The notes beneath the pieces are model-generated. The model did not search any database. It was not told the origin of the DNA and saw only the letters and a list, made by a program, of their open reading frames with translations. Position numbers and translations under genes: made by a program. Source: Oceaniglobus trochenteri (GTDB lineage: Bacteria > Pseudomonadota > Alphaproteobacteria > Rhodobacterales > Rhodobacteraceae). From it: a DNA stretch of 64,000 bases. Where the stretch lies: the NCBI RefSeq assembly GCF_020529025.1, contig NZ_JACNMM010000011.1, positions 62,001 through 126,000 on the forward strand, given 5' to 3'. Below are positions 1 to 7,706 of this stretch, one piece after another; positions within the stretch are counted from its first letter, which is position 1, and every line of letters begins with the position of its first letter.

Positions 1-276
1 GCCGCCTATCGCGCGGCCTTCGACCCCACGGTGCCGCTGTCGCGCCACATCTTCAAGGCGCCGACGCGGTTCTACAAGACCGGGGTGGTCTTCCTGGCCT
101 ATCTCATGGGCCACCAGGATCACTTTACCATGATCGGCGGCCAGGAATCGGCGCGTTCGACCCTGCACCTGGCCGATGCGATCCGCCTGGCCAACGATGC
201 GCAGCTCTTCACCGACCCCGAGGAGGTGGCGCGCCGCGCCCGTCCGGTGTTCCAGGCGCGGGGGGTATCGGCATGA
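1..276 (+). CDS. DUF993-type dihydrodipicolinate synthase-like protein, C-terminal end (partial)
   Basis: Only the last 91 residues are present; the gene begins left of the window. The stretch with PTRFYKTGVVFLAYL followed by GHQDHFTM and GGQESARS resembles the conserved C-terminus of DUF993 proteins, which are annotated as a branch of the dihydrodipicolinate synthase (TIM-barrel aldolase) family. The reaction of DUF993 members is not settled as far as I know. The stop codon overlaps the ATG of the next gene (ATGA at 273-276), so the two are cotranslated. The partner is a sugar isomerase/epimerase, which suggests both act on a sugar-derived intermediate. Confidence 0.7.
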   Translation, partial: AAYRAAFDPTVPLSRHIFKAPTRFYKTGVVFLAYLMGHQDHFTMIGGQESARSTLHLADAIRLANDAQLFTDPEEVARRARPVFQARGVSA

Positions 277-1097
277 GGGCCCTGACCGCCGCCGACCTGT
301 CGCTCAACACCGCGACGGTCAGCAAGCAATGGAGCCTTGAAGAGTGCATCGAGGGCTGCGCGCGCCACGGCATCGGGGGGATTTCCCCCTGGCGCGACAA
401 GCTGCAGGATTGCGGCGTGGACAAGGCCGCGCGCCTGATCCGCGACGCGGGCCTGGGGGTGTCGGGCCTGTGCCGGGGGGGCTGGTACACCGCCGAGGGC
501 GCGCTGACCCAAAAGGTGATCGACGACAACAAGCGCGCGGTGGACGAGGCGGCGGCCATCGGCGCCGAATGCCTGGTCATGGTGGTGGGCGGCCTGCCCG
601 AGGGCAGCAAGGACATCGACGCCGCCCGCGCCATCGTGACCGAGGGGCTGGCGAAAACGCTGGACTATGCCCGCACCCTTGGCGTGAAGATCGGGATCGA
701 GCCATTGCACCCGATGTATGCGGCCGACCGCGCCTGCGTGAACACCACGGGCCAGGCGCTGGATATCTGCGATCAACTGGGCGATGGCATCGGGGTTGCG
801 CTGGATGTCTACCACGTCTGGTGGGACCCGGCCATCGCGGCACAGATCGAACGGGCGGGGCGCGAACGCCTGCTGGCCTTCCATGTCTGCGACTGGATGA
901 ACCCCACGCAGGACCTTCTGACCGACCGGGGCATGATGGGCGAAGGCGTCATCGACATCCCCGCCCTGCGCGCGAAGGTCGAGGCGCAGGGCTTTGACGG
1001 CCTGGTCGAGGTCGAGATCTTCTCGGCAGAAAACTGGTGGACCAAACCCGCCGACGATGTCCTGAAGGCCATGATCGCCTCGCTGCCCGTGATCTGA
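273..1097 (+). CDS. sugar phosphate isomerase/epimerase (xylose isomerase-like TIM barrel)
   Basis: The 274-residue product is a typical AP-endonuclease-2/xylose-isomerase-like TIM barrel. The metal-binding pattern of the family is visible: Glu near 143 (GIEPLHP), Asp178 and His181 (ALDVYHVWW), His204 with Asp207 (AFHVCDW) and Glu near 248 (VEVEIFS). Members isomerise or epimerise sugars and keto-sugars using a divalent metal in the cytoplasm; the substrate cannot be told from sequence. The ATG overlaps the stop of the DUF993-type gene. It is the last gene of a plus-strand unit that converges on the minus-strand sulfatase/aldolase cluster. Confidence 0.8.
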   Translation: MRALTAADLSLNTATVSKQWSLEECIEGCARHGIGGISPWRDKLQDCGVDKAARLIRDAGLGVSGLCRGGWYTAEGALTQKVIDDNKRAVDEAAAIGAECLVMVVGGLPEGSKDIDAARAIVTEGLAKTLDYARTLGVKIGIEPLHPMYAADRACVNTTGQALDICDQLGDGIGVALDVYHVWWDPAIAAQIERAGRERLLAFHVCDWMNPTQDLLTDRGMMGEGVIDIPALRAKVEAQGFDGLVEVEIFSAENWWTKPADDVLKAMIASLPVI

Positions 1098-1406
1098 AAC
1101 GGTGCGCCGGGGGGCGGTCAATCCCCCCGGCGAAGGGGCCTTCTGAAGGCCGAGGCGATGCCCATGGTGGCCGTCAGGTTTTTTTTGGGGAAGCCCGGTC
1201 GCCGCCGATAGCGGCCCCGCGAAACGGGCCCCGCCCCTCGTCCGAAATCATGTCCGGCAGGAACATTGGCCTGAGGGCCGCTCTCGGGCAGGTTCCTGCG
1301 AAACCTTCACCGCGGGTGAGACTCCCGCAGGGGTGGCATCCGCCTGCCAAGGGCGGGCGGATGCCCGATATGCGCACCGCTGCGATCGGCTGGTGCCTGT
1401 CGCGCC
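1098..1406. other. intergenic region between convergent genes
   Basis: About 300 bases between the stops of two convergent genes. I see no convincing reading frame or RNA gene. The only clear structure is the long hairpin at 1335-1365 listed separately. Confidence 0.6.
1335..1365. terminator. long hairpin, possible bidirectional terminator
   Basis: GGCATCCGCC (1335-1344) pairs perfectly with GGCGGATGCC (1356-1365). The stem extends inward by four more pairs (one G-T) to an AAG loop, giving 14 pairs. It lies between convergent genes, where a two-way terminator is expected. There is no clear T-run on either side, so the terminator role is an inference. Confidence 0.5.
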
Positions 1407-2333
1407 CTATTCCGCCGCCTGGCGGGGGGCCGTGATCCGGGCGATCTCAGTGGCGAACCGGCGCGCTTCGGACATGCCGAAGGGGTCGGGTTGCATCGCG
1501 GGCGAACGGTCTGCGCCGGGGGACAAGCCGGCCTGCTGGGCAAACAGGCGCTTGCCATAGCACAGCATCGCGGGAACGCTGCGCGACATGAACACGATGG
1601 CGGGCAGCAGGGCACGGTGGATTTCCTCCATCCGGGCCAGGGCTTCGGGTGTTCCCTTTTTCCACAGTTCGAACATTTCGACCTGGGGCGCCAGGAAATC
1701 CGGTGCCGGGATCAATCCGGCCCCGCCCGAGCGCAGGAGGGCCGGAAACTCGATGCCGCCATGGCCGCCGAACACCCGGTACGCCCCGTCGGACTGTTCG
1801 ATCACCCGCGCGATATCGACCGAGAAACCTTCGCCTTTCAGAAGGCAGATGTTCGGATGCTGCTTCTGAAGCGCCACCAGCCCGTCGGGTGACAGCGATA
1901 CGTCAAGGTTTACGGGGTTGTTCTGCACCGCCACATCGACGGCCACGGCATCGGCCACGCCCCCGAAAAAGCGGATCAGATCGCCCTGCGAGGTTCCCTT
2001 GATCGGGGGCGGCTGCAGGATCACCCAATCGGCCCCCGCCGCCGCCGCCGCGCGCGAGAAGGCGATCTGTCCGGCGACCGAAGGTTCCCCGACCGTGACG
2101 GCATAGGGCACACGCCCGCCGATCAGGTCGCCCACCATCTCGACCAGGTGCAGCCGTTCGTTGACGTCCATCTTGTGAACTTCGCTGACAAGGCCAAGCA
2201 CCGCGATGCCATGGCAACCCGCGTTGATGCAGTGTTCCACCTGGGCCGACATCGCGGCGCGGTCCAGCGCGCCGGTGTCGTCCCAGAAGGCGTAGAGGAT
2301 GGGATAGATACCTTCCCAGGCAACCTGCGCCAT
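1407..2333 (-). CDS. dihydrodipicolinate synthase/N-acetylneuraminate lyase family aldolase
   Basis: A 308-residue class I aldolase of the DHDPS/NAL superfamily. The Schiff-base lysine is visible as Lys166 in CLLKGEG. The tyrosine of the usual YNxP motif is replaced by glutamine (Gln137, VAVQNNP). GLVSEVH near 48-53 stands where DHDPS has GTTGE, so it is not a lysine-biosynthesis enzyme. In this operon it most likely cleaves or dehydrates a 2-keto-3-deoxy sugar acid made by the neighbouring enolase-superfamily dehydratase, whose stop is 3 bases upstream. It is the last gene of the operon. A second family member with the same Tyr-to-Gln change lies two genes upstream (3527-4453). Confidence 0.82.
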   Translation of the reverse strand: MAQVAWEGIYPILYAFWDDTGALDRAAMSAQVEHCINAGCHGIAVLGLVSEVHKMDVNERLHLVEMVGDLIGGRVPYAVTVGEPSVAGQIAFSRAAAAAGADWVILQPPPIKGTSQGDLIRFFGGVADAVAVDVAVQNNPVNLDVSLSPDGLVALQKQHPNICLLKGEGFSVDIARVIEQSDGAYRVFGGHGGIEFPALLRSGGAGLIPAPDFLAPQVEMFELWKKGTPEALARMEEIHRALLPAIVFMSRSVPAMLCYGKRLFAQQAGLSPGADRSPAMQPDPFGMSEARRFATEIARITAPRQAAE

Positions 2334-2336
2334 GGA

Positions 2337-3530
2337 TCAGACCTTTCGGATGTAGTTGAAGATCGAGTCGTTCGGCCGCACCCCGATTCCGGGCCCCTCG
2401 GGCAGGGTGTAATAGCCATCGGCACAGCCCATCACCCCATCGGTGAACGCCAGGTTCCTGTCAAAGACCGAATGCTGGTATTCGTGATAGGGCACGCGCT
2501 GCAACGCGGCGGTCGACACCAGCGATGCCGCCATGAACAGCCCCAGAGAGATCGAGGCATGGGGAATGATATTGGTGTGGAAGGCCTGGGCCATCACGCC
2601 GATCCGGGCGAATTCGGTAATGCCGGTATGGCCGATCTCGGGCTGGATGATGCCCATGGCGCGGGCTTCGAACCGGGGGCGGTATTCATAGGTGGTGCGC
2701 CATTCCTCGCCCAGGGCCAGGGGCACGCCGATGCCCCGCGCCACCCGTGTCTGGCCTTCGATGTCCTCGGGCTGACAGGGCGCTTCGGCAAAATAAAGGT
2801 CATAGGGCTCCAGCTTGCGGATCAGGCGGATCGCCTCGCTGGCCTCGAACTTCCAGTGCAGGTCGACCATCAGGTGAATGCCATCGCCCACCGCCTCGCG
2901 CAGGGCGGCCATTTCGGCCACGACACCATCGTCGGAAACCGCGGCGGCGAACTTGATCGCCTTGAACCCCTTGCCGACCCATTCGACCGCCAGGTCGCAG
3001 CGTTCCTTCAGGGTGGCGCGGGGCAGACCCGACACATAGGCGGGCAGGCGATCGTGGCGCTTGCCACCCAGAAGCTGCGTCACCGACAGCCCCGTCACCT
3101 GGCCGAACAGATCCCAGCAGGCAATGTCCAGCCCGGCGAGCGCATCAAGGTAATAGCCGCCGAAAAAGCCGCGCACGCGCATCAGGTCGTACAGATCTTC
3201 GTGGATCACCGCCGCATCCGAAGGATCACGGCCCAGCATGACAGGCGCCAGCAGGTTGTCGATGATGGCCTTCACCGCCTCGGGGGCGGCGATGCCATAG
3301 GTTTCGCCCCAGCCCACCTTGCCGCTTTCGCCGGTGATCTTGATGACCACGCTCAGGTCAGAGGCGGGGTAGATCGACCGGTTGCCCTTGCGCACAAGAT
3401 AGCCCTTGGCGTTCACCGACTCTCCTTCGCGCAGCGGCCCGAGGTAGGGCACCTCGCGCGGGATGTCGATGATGAAGGTTTCGATGGATGTGATGGCATC
3501 AAGCCGGTTGGTCATTCTGTGGTCTTTCAT
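2337..3530 (-). CDS. mandelate racemase/muconate lactonizing enzyme family protein (probable sugar acid dehydratase)
   Basis: A 397-residue enolase-superfamily protein with an N-terminal capping domain and C-terminal barrel. Candidate active-site residues are Lys193 (KAIKF), metal ligands Asp223 (MVDLHW), Glu249 (YFAEAP) and Glu275 or 276 (ALGEEW), and His324 (IIPHAS). This layout suits mandelate-racemase-type acid-sugar dehydratases, which remove water from an aldonic acid to give a 2-keto-3-deoxy acid. The ATG overlaps the stop of the upstream aldolase gene (ATGA). Flanking aldolase genes on both sides support a dehydratase-aldolase pathway. The precise sugar acid is unknown; a racemase role cannot be excluded. 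Confidence 0.82.
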   Translation of the reverse strand: MKDHRMTNRLDAITSIETFIIDIPREVPYLGPLREGESVNAKGYLVRKGNRSIYPASDLSVVIKITGESGKVGWGETYGIAAPEAVKAIIDNLLAPVMLGRDPSDAAVIHEDLYDLMRVRGFFGGYYLDALAGLDIACWDLFGQVTGLSVTQLLGGKRHDRLPAYVSGLPRATLKERCDLAVEWVGKGFKAIKFAAAVSDDGVVAEMAALREAVGDGIHLMVDLHWKFEASEAIRLIRKLEPYDLYFAEAPCQPEDIEGQTRVARGIGVPLALGEEWRTTYEYRPRFEARAMGIIQPEIGHTGITEFARIGVMAQAFHTNIIPHASISLGLFMAASLVSTAALQRVPYHEYQHSVFDRNLAFTDGVMGCADGYYTLPEGPGIGVRPNDSIFNYIRKV

Positions 3531-4453
3531 CTTTCGCCACCATCCACATCGTTCAGGGGGCAGGTTTGAAATTCGTCCGACAGCAGCGAAAGAAGCGTGT
3601 CGAGTTCGCGGCGGTCCTCGGCGTCCATCGCCGGCCCCTTGCCGCGCACATGCACCGAACCAAGAACGCCGCGACGCATCAGCGTGTGCTTTGTCATGTG
3701 CATGCGGAACACCGCCTGCAGGTTCAGGGCGGGCAGGGCCACCATGAACAGGCGGCGGGATTCGGAAATGTCCCCGTCCTGCCAGGCGTTGAACAGGCGC
3801 ACATGCAGATCGGTGAATTCGACGGCCGGCATCGTGCCCAGCGATCCGCGTGCCAGTTCGTCGGTGATGTAGCGCCCGCCCGCACCACCGAACACGCCGT
3901 CGATGGCATCGCCACAGGCGGCGCGGATCAGGGTCAGGTTCTGGCCACAGGGCAGGGTTTCTTCCTTCACATAGCGCAGGTTGGGCACCGCGGCGGCGAT
4001 CTCGGCCACCATTTCGGCCGAGAGGCCCGCGCCGATGGGCACCGGTTGGTTCTGCAGCATGATGGGCAGCGGGCTGTCCTTGGCGATGGCGGCAAAGAAC
4101 GCCGTCTGGGCCGCGGCATCGCGCCCGATGGAGCCGGGGGCGATGACCATGGCCACCGCAGCGCCCGCCGCCGCACCGATGCGGATGTGGTTCAGCACGG
4201 CCTCGGGGGTCGGCGCGCTGGCGCCGACGACGAAGGGAATGCGCCCCGCCAGCCGCGCCCCCAGCCGTGCGACCTGGGCCTCCCGCTCGTCGTCGCTCAG
4301 CGTGTCCACTTCCGACGCGACGCCGGGATAGACACAGCCCTGGGCGCCGCAGGTGACGGCAAAGTCGATGATCCGGTCAAAGGCCTGCGGATCGACGGCA
4401 CCTTCGGAATCGAAGGGCGTGGGAAGGACGGGAAAAGCGCCACGCAGGATCAT
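3527..4453 (-). CDS. dihydrodipicolinate synthase family aldolase
   Basis: A 308-residue DHDPS/NAL-family protein starting MILRGAFPVLPTPFD, the typical N-terminus. The frame stays open upstream, but this ATG overlaps the permease stop (ATGA at 4450-4453), matches family length and is preferred. Lys163 (YVKEE) is the expected Schiff-base lysine. The YNxP tyrosine is glutamine here as well (Gln134, MLQNQP). It is probably a 2-keto-3-deoxy sugar acid aldolase or dehydratase acting with the enolase-superfamily enzyme encoded next to it. Two non-identical family members in one operon may act on different intermediates or form a mixed oligomer. Confidence 0.82.
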   Translation of the reverse strand: MILRGAFPVLPTPFDSEGAVDPQAFDRIIDFAVTCGAQGCVYPGVASEVDTLSDDEREAQVARLGARLAGRIPFVVGASAPTPEAVLNHIRIGAAAGAAVAMVIAPGSIGRDAAAQTAFFAAIAKDSPLPIMLQNQPVPIGAGLSAEMVAEIAAAVPNLRYVKEETLPCGQNLTLIRAACGDAIDGVFGGAGGRYITDELARGSLGTMPAVEFTDLHVRLFNAWQDGDISESRRLFMVALPALNLQAVFRMHMTKHTLMRRGVLGSVHVRGKGPAMDAEDRRELDTLLSLLSDEFQTCPLNDVDGGER

Positions 4454-5289
4454 TTCACCGCCCCCGCCGTTACGCCCTGGATAAAGAAGCGCTGCAACAG
4501 GATGAACCCGACGATCACCGGCAGCGATGCCAGAAGCGATCCGGCCATGGCGCCGCCCCAGTCGGCCTTGCTGTCGTTCAGATAGGTCAGAAGAAGCCCC
4601 GGCCCGACGGTGCGCTTGTCCTCGCTGACGATCAGGGTCAGGGAATACAAGAGGTCGTTCCAGCTCCACATGAAGCTGTAAAGCACGACCGTCACCACCG
4701 GCGCGATCGAGATCGGCAGAACGATGGTGTGGAAGATGCGCAGATCGCCCGCCCCGTCCGCCCGTGCCGCCTCGATCAGTTCGTTCGGGATCTGGCTGAA
4801 ATAGCTGTAGATCATGTAGGTCGCCACCGGCAGGGCAAAGACGACATAGGAAATGATAAGCCCCCCGCGGGTATCAAGCAGACCCCATGTCGTGAAGCTG
4901 GGATAAAGCGTGATCAGCAGAAGGCCGAAGGGAAACATCTGCGCGCTGAGCATCAGAAGCATGATCGGCTTGCGCCCGAAGTAGCGGTATTTCGCAAAGG
5001 AATACCCGGCATAGCAGGCCAGCGTCGCGTTCAGCACCGCCGAACACAGCGACACGAACAGCGTATTGCCCAGTTGCAGCAGCAAGCCACCCTCGAACAA
5101 CGCGCGGCGGAAGTGATCCAGCGTGAAGCTTTCGGGAAACAGCGTGGGGCGGGTCAGGTACAGTTCGGCGTTCGGCTTCACGGATGAAATCAACAACCAG
5201 TAGACCGGAAAGAACAGGAAGAACCCGATCAGCCCCGCAAAGATGACGAAGCCCAGCTTCGCCTGTGGTGTGGACAGGTCCAGCATCAT
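4450..5289 (-). CDS. carbohydrate ABC transporter permease (MalG/UgpE type)
   Basis: A 279-residue inner-membrane permease of the CUT1 family. It has a hydrophobic first segment (GFVIFAGLIGFFLFFPVYWL), further membrane spans, and the cytoplasmic EAA loop (ELIEAARADGAGDLRIFHTIVLP) that docks on the ATPase. It ends with FIQGVTAGAVKG-like sequence typical of MalG-type subunits. The start at 5289 overlaps the upstream permease stop (ATGA). With the other permease, the binding protein at 6367-7620 and the ATPase at 9934-11013 it forms one sugar importer. Confidence 0.88.
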   Translation of the reverse strand: MMLDLSTPQAKLGFVIFAGLIGFFLFFPVYWLLISSVKPNAELYLTRPTLFPESFTLDHFRRALFEGGLLLQLGNTLFVSLCSAVLNATLACYAGYSFAKYRYFGRKPIMLLMLSAQMFPFGLLLITLYPSFTTWGLLDTRGGLIISYVVFALPVATYMIYSYFSQIPNELIEAARADGAGDLRIFHTIVLPISIAPVVTVVLYSFMWSWNDLLYSLTLIVSEDKRTVGPGLLLTYLNDSKADWGGAMAGSLLASLPVIVGFILLQRFFIQGVTAGAVK

Positions 5290-6227
5290 TCGGCCCTCAT
5301 CATAAGTTGGCGCAGGTAGAAATAGGCGGGCGGCAGGATCGTGGCGACCCAGACAACACCCACGGTGGCGGCCATGCCGATGTCCCACTGCTCGAAGGCG
5401 CGGCGATAGACCTCGATCGACAACACCGTGGTGGCCCGCACCGGCCCGCCGCCGGTCAGCGCCCAGATCGTATCGAAGTGCTGAAGGTTGCCGACAATGC
5501 CCAGCACCACCGTTACCATCATGACCGGGCGCAGGTGCGGCAGGACGTGGTCTTTCAGGACATGGAAGTTGCCCGCGCCGTCCACCCGCGCCGCCTCGAT
5601 CTGTTCGCGGTCAAGGTTTTGCAGCCCGGCAATGAAGAACGCCATGAACAGCGGCACCGACAGCCAGGTCTTGGTGATGACGACGGCGGCCATGGCCCCG
5701 GCGTTGGTCGACAGATAGGCGACCGGATATTCGATCAACCCGAAATCCAGCGCGAGCGAATTCAGCAACCCATAGCGCGAGTTGAAGATCCAGCCCCAGA
5801 GGAACGCAGCCACGACGGCAGGCATCACCCAGGGCAGAAGCGAAAGACCCCGCAGCATCGCCTGCCCGCGGAACGGGTGGTTCAGGATCAAGGCCCAGCC
5901 AAGGCCGATGGTGATCGAGAAGAAGGTGGTCAGGCTGACGAAAATCAGCGTGGTGACGAACGATCCGATGATCGTCGGATCGGTCAGGATCCGGCGGAAG
6001 TTGTCCAGCCCGACAAATTCGGGCGACATCATCTGGATCGTGAATTCGTAGAATGACAGCCGCAACGCTTCCAGAAACGGGAACAGCACGACCAGCCCGA
6101 AGGCGGTCAGGGCCGGGATCAGCAGCAGGATGCCGAACCGGTTTTCGCCTGCCTTGACCCCGCCGCGCTTGGCGTGGGGTGAAATGCGCCGGGGGGCGGC
6201 GGTGGGGGATGCGGAAAGATCGCTCAC
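5286..6227 (-). CDS. sugar ABC transporter permease (MalF/UgpA type)
   Basis: A 313-residue CUT1 permease with about six membrane spans, starting at FGILLLIPALTAFGLVVLF, and an EAA loop (QIEAARVDGAGNFHVLKDHVLP). The GTG at 6227 is chosen because a GGAGG ribosome site lies six bases upstream and the length fits the family. The more distant in-frame start would add about 40 low-complexity residues. The GTG overlaps the stop of a 27-codon frame (6224-6307), which suggests translational coupling. It pairs with the permease at 4450-5289. Confidence 0.85.
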   Translation of the reverse strand: MSDLSASPTAAPRRISPHAKRGGVKAGENRFGILLLIPALTAFGLVVLFPFLEALRLSFYEFTIQMMSPEFVGLDNFRRILTDPTIIGSFVTTLIFVSLTTFFSITIGLGWALILNHPFRGQAMLRGLSLLPWVMPAVVAAFLWGWIFNSRYGLLNSLALDFGLIEYPVAYLSTNAGAMAAVVITKTWLSVPLFMAFFIAGLQNLDREQIEAARVDGAGNFHVLKDHVLPHLRPVMMVTVVLGIVGNLQHFDTIWALTGGGPVRATTVLSIEVYRRAFEQWDIGMAATVGVVWVATILPPAYFYLRQLMMRAE

Positions 6228-6307
6228 ACCATGCCTCCGGGTCCGGCGGGCAGGCGTCCGGCTTCGCGCAGCATGCCGGCAAGGGGCAGGCGGTTGGCGG
6301 TCGTCAT
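6224..6307 (-). CDS. possible 27-residue leader peptide upstream of permease gene
   Basis: A short frame beginning MTTANRLPLAG with a GGAGAAC ribosome site before its ATG at 6307. It ends in a TGA that overlaps the GTG of the permease gene (GTGA). It sits between the binding-protein gene and the first permease gene, just after a strong hairpin. I recognise no homology. It could be a translated leader that couples permease synthesis, or a chance frame in GC-rich DNA. Confidence 0.3.
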   Translation of the reverse strand: MTTANRLPLAGMLREAGRLPAGPGGMV

Positions 6308-6330
6308 GATGGTTCTCCGTTGAATCGGCT

Positions 6331-6359
6331 GGCGGCGGCCCCACAGGCGGGCCGCCGCC
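6331..6359 (-). terminator. intercistronic hairpin after binding-protein gene
   Basis: GGCGGCGGCC (6331-6340) pairs perfectly with GGCCGCCGCC (6350-6359) around a 9-base loop. It lies just after the stop of the binding-protein gene and before the permease genes. Hairpins at this place in ABC operons commonly protect the binding-protein part of the mRNA or attenuate downstream transcription. No T-run follows. Confidence 0.6.
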
Positions 6360-6366
6360 GGATGGC

Positions 6367-7620
6367 TCACTTCAGGGCTTCGGCCAGGCGGCCCTGCATG
6401 TCGTCGGCGGCGTCCTGCGCCGATTTCTGGCCCAGCAGCGCGGATTGTACCTCTTCACCGATGATGTCGTTGATCGCGGCGCCGTTTTCGAGCGAGGCGA
6501 TGGTGTTGCGCCGGGGGGCAACAGCCGCCGCCGACCATGCGGCAAGATAGGGATCGTTCTGCACCGCATCGCTGTTCGATCCGGTTGTGGTGGGCGGGAT
6601 GGCGCCGCTGCCAAGGGCATAGGGCACGATCACGTCGTCGGACAGGATGTACATCAGGAACTCGGAGGCGGCACTGTCGGGCTTGGCGTTCTCGTCGCCG
6701 AACATCGCCAGGACATGGCCCCACTGGATCGAGGCGGGCGTGCCGCCGGCTTCCGTGACCGGCGTGGCCATGGGCATGACGTTGACGGTATAGGCATCGC
6801 CCTGACCCGAGAAGTCGGCCGCGAATTTCTTGGCGCTGGGGGCGTCGAAGTAGAACGCGGTTGCTTCCTGGCCGAACAGGCGCCGGGCATCGGGCCGGTC
6901 GATTTCCGGCGCGGCCAGGCGGTCGTTCATCAGTCCGACCATGAATTCAAGCGCGGCCACACCTTCGGGCGTGTTCACGGCGGGCTGGCCATCAACGATG
7001 ATGTCGCCGCCGAAGGTCCACATCCAGATCATGTAGTCCAGCAGGATCGAGGCATTGTTCTTGGTCGCCATGCCGTAGGGCACCGAGTTGGGAACATTGT
7101 CGCGCACCTTGACCAGGGCGTCGCGGAACTGCTCCATGGTTTCGGGGATTTCATCGATACCGGCGGCGTCCAGAACCTTGCGGTTGGCAACCATGCCGAT
7201 GGTGCCGGCGATGAAGGGCAGCGCAACCTGCTTGCCGTCGATCTGGCCCATGGCCAGGAAGCCCGCCGGGAACATCTGTTCCAGCTTGTCGGCGCCGAAG
7301 ACATCGTTCAGATCGACGATACCGTCGATATTGGCCACGGTGGGCAGCAGCCGCGCCTGGACCTGGCTGAGGTCGGGCAGGGTGTTGGTGCGCGCCCGCA
7401 GGAACGTGTTCTTGATCATGTCCGACCAGGCATAGCCAATGGGATTGACGTCGTTTTCCGACTGCGCCTGATAGTCCTCGATCAGCTTCTCGATCGTCGC
7501 CTTGCCCGAATCCTCGGTATAGGTCCAGGACATGAAATCGACCGTGTCGGCCATTGCCGGACTGCCGAGTGTCAGGGCCATTGCCGATGCAAGGGCCAGT
7601 CTGCAGGTATGTTTCATCAC
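6367..7620 (-). CDS. sugar ABC transporter substrate-binding protein (COG1653 type)
   Basis: A 417-residue periplasmic binding protein. Residues 1-24 form a signal peptide (charged MMKHTCR, hydrophobic core, cleavage near SPAMA-DTVDF). The rest has the extracellular solute-binding family 1 layout seen in UgpB and MalE relatives. The start is supported by GGGAGG five bases upstream. It captures the operon's sugar and hands it to the two permeases downstream. The 86-base gap upstream carries two copies of the site also found before the IclR-SMP-30 gene, so IclR control is likely. A hairpin follows the stop. Confidence 0.88.
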   Translation of the reverse strand: MMKHTCRLALASAMALTLGSPAMADTVDFMSWTYTEDSGKATIEKLIEDYQAQSENDVNPIGYAWSDMIKNTFLRARTNTLPDLSQVQARLLPTVANIDGIVDLNDVFGADKLEQMFPAGFLAMGQIDGKQVALPFIAGTIGMVANRKVLDAAGIDEIPETMEQFRDALVKVRDNVPNSVPYGMATKNNASILLDYMIWMWTFGGDIIVDGQPAVNTPEGVAALEFMVGLMNDRLAAPEIDRPDARRLFGQEATAFYFDAPSAKKFAADFSGQGDAYTVNVMPMATPVTEAGGTPASIQWGHVLAMFGDENAKPDSAASEFLMYILSDDVIVPYALGSGAIPPTTTGSNSDAVQNDPYLAAWSAAAVAPRRNTIASLENGAAINDIIGEEVQSALLGQKSAQDAADDMQGRLAEALK

Positions 7621-7633
7621 TTCCTCCCAAAAA

Positions 7634-7648
7634 TGAAACTTCGTTCCA
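7634..7648. promoter_or_regulatory. IclR-type operator copy A (TGAAACTTCGTTCCA)
   Basis: An imperfect palindrome TGRAAC-N3-GTTYCA immediately before the ribosome site of the binding-protein gene. The same 15-base element, differing at one internal base, occurs at 7689-7703 (inverted) and 12785-12799. It is probably the site of the IclR-type regulator encoded at 11034-12743. Confidence 0.65.
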
Positions 7649-7688
7649 ACATATCGCTAAGACAAAATGCTGCGCTTGGCAACATCTT

Positions 7689-7703
7689 TGGAACCAAGTT
7701 TCA
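7689..7703. promoter_or_regulatory. IclR-type operator copy B (TGGAACCAAGTTTCA)
   Basis: The inverse complement of copy A apart from one centre base. The two copies lie 40 bases apart and bracket the short gap before the binding-protein gene. This places a second IclR-controlled promoter inside the long minus-strand array, separate from the one before the IclR-SMP-30 gene. Confidence 0.65.
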
Positions 7704-7706
7704 ACT

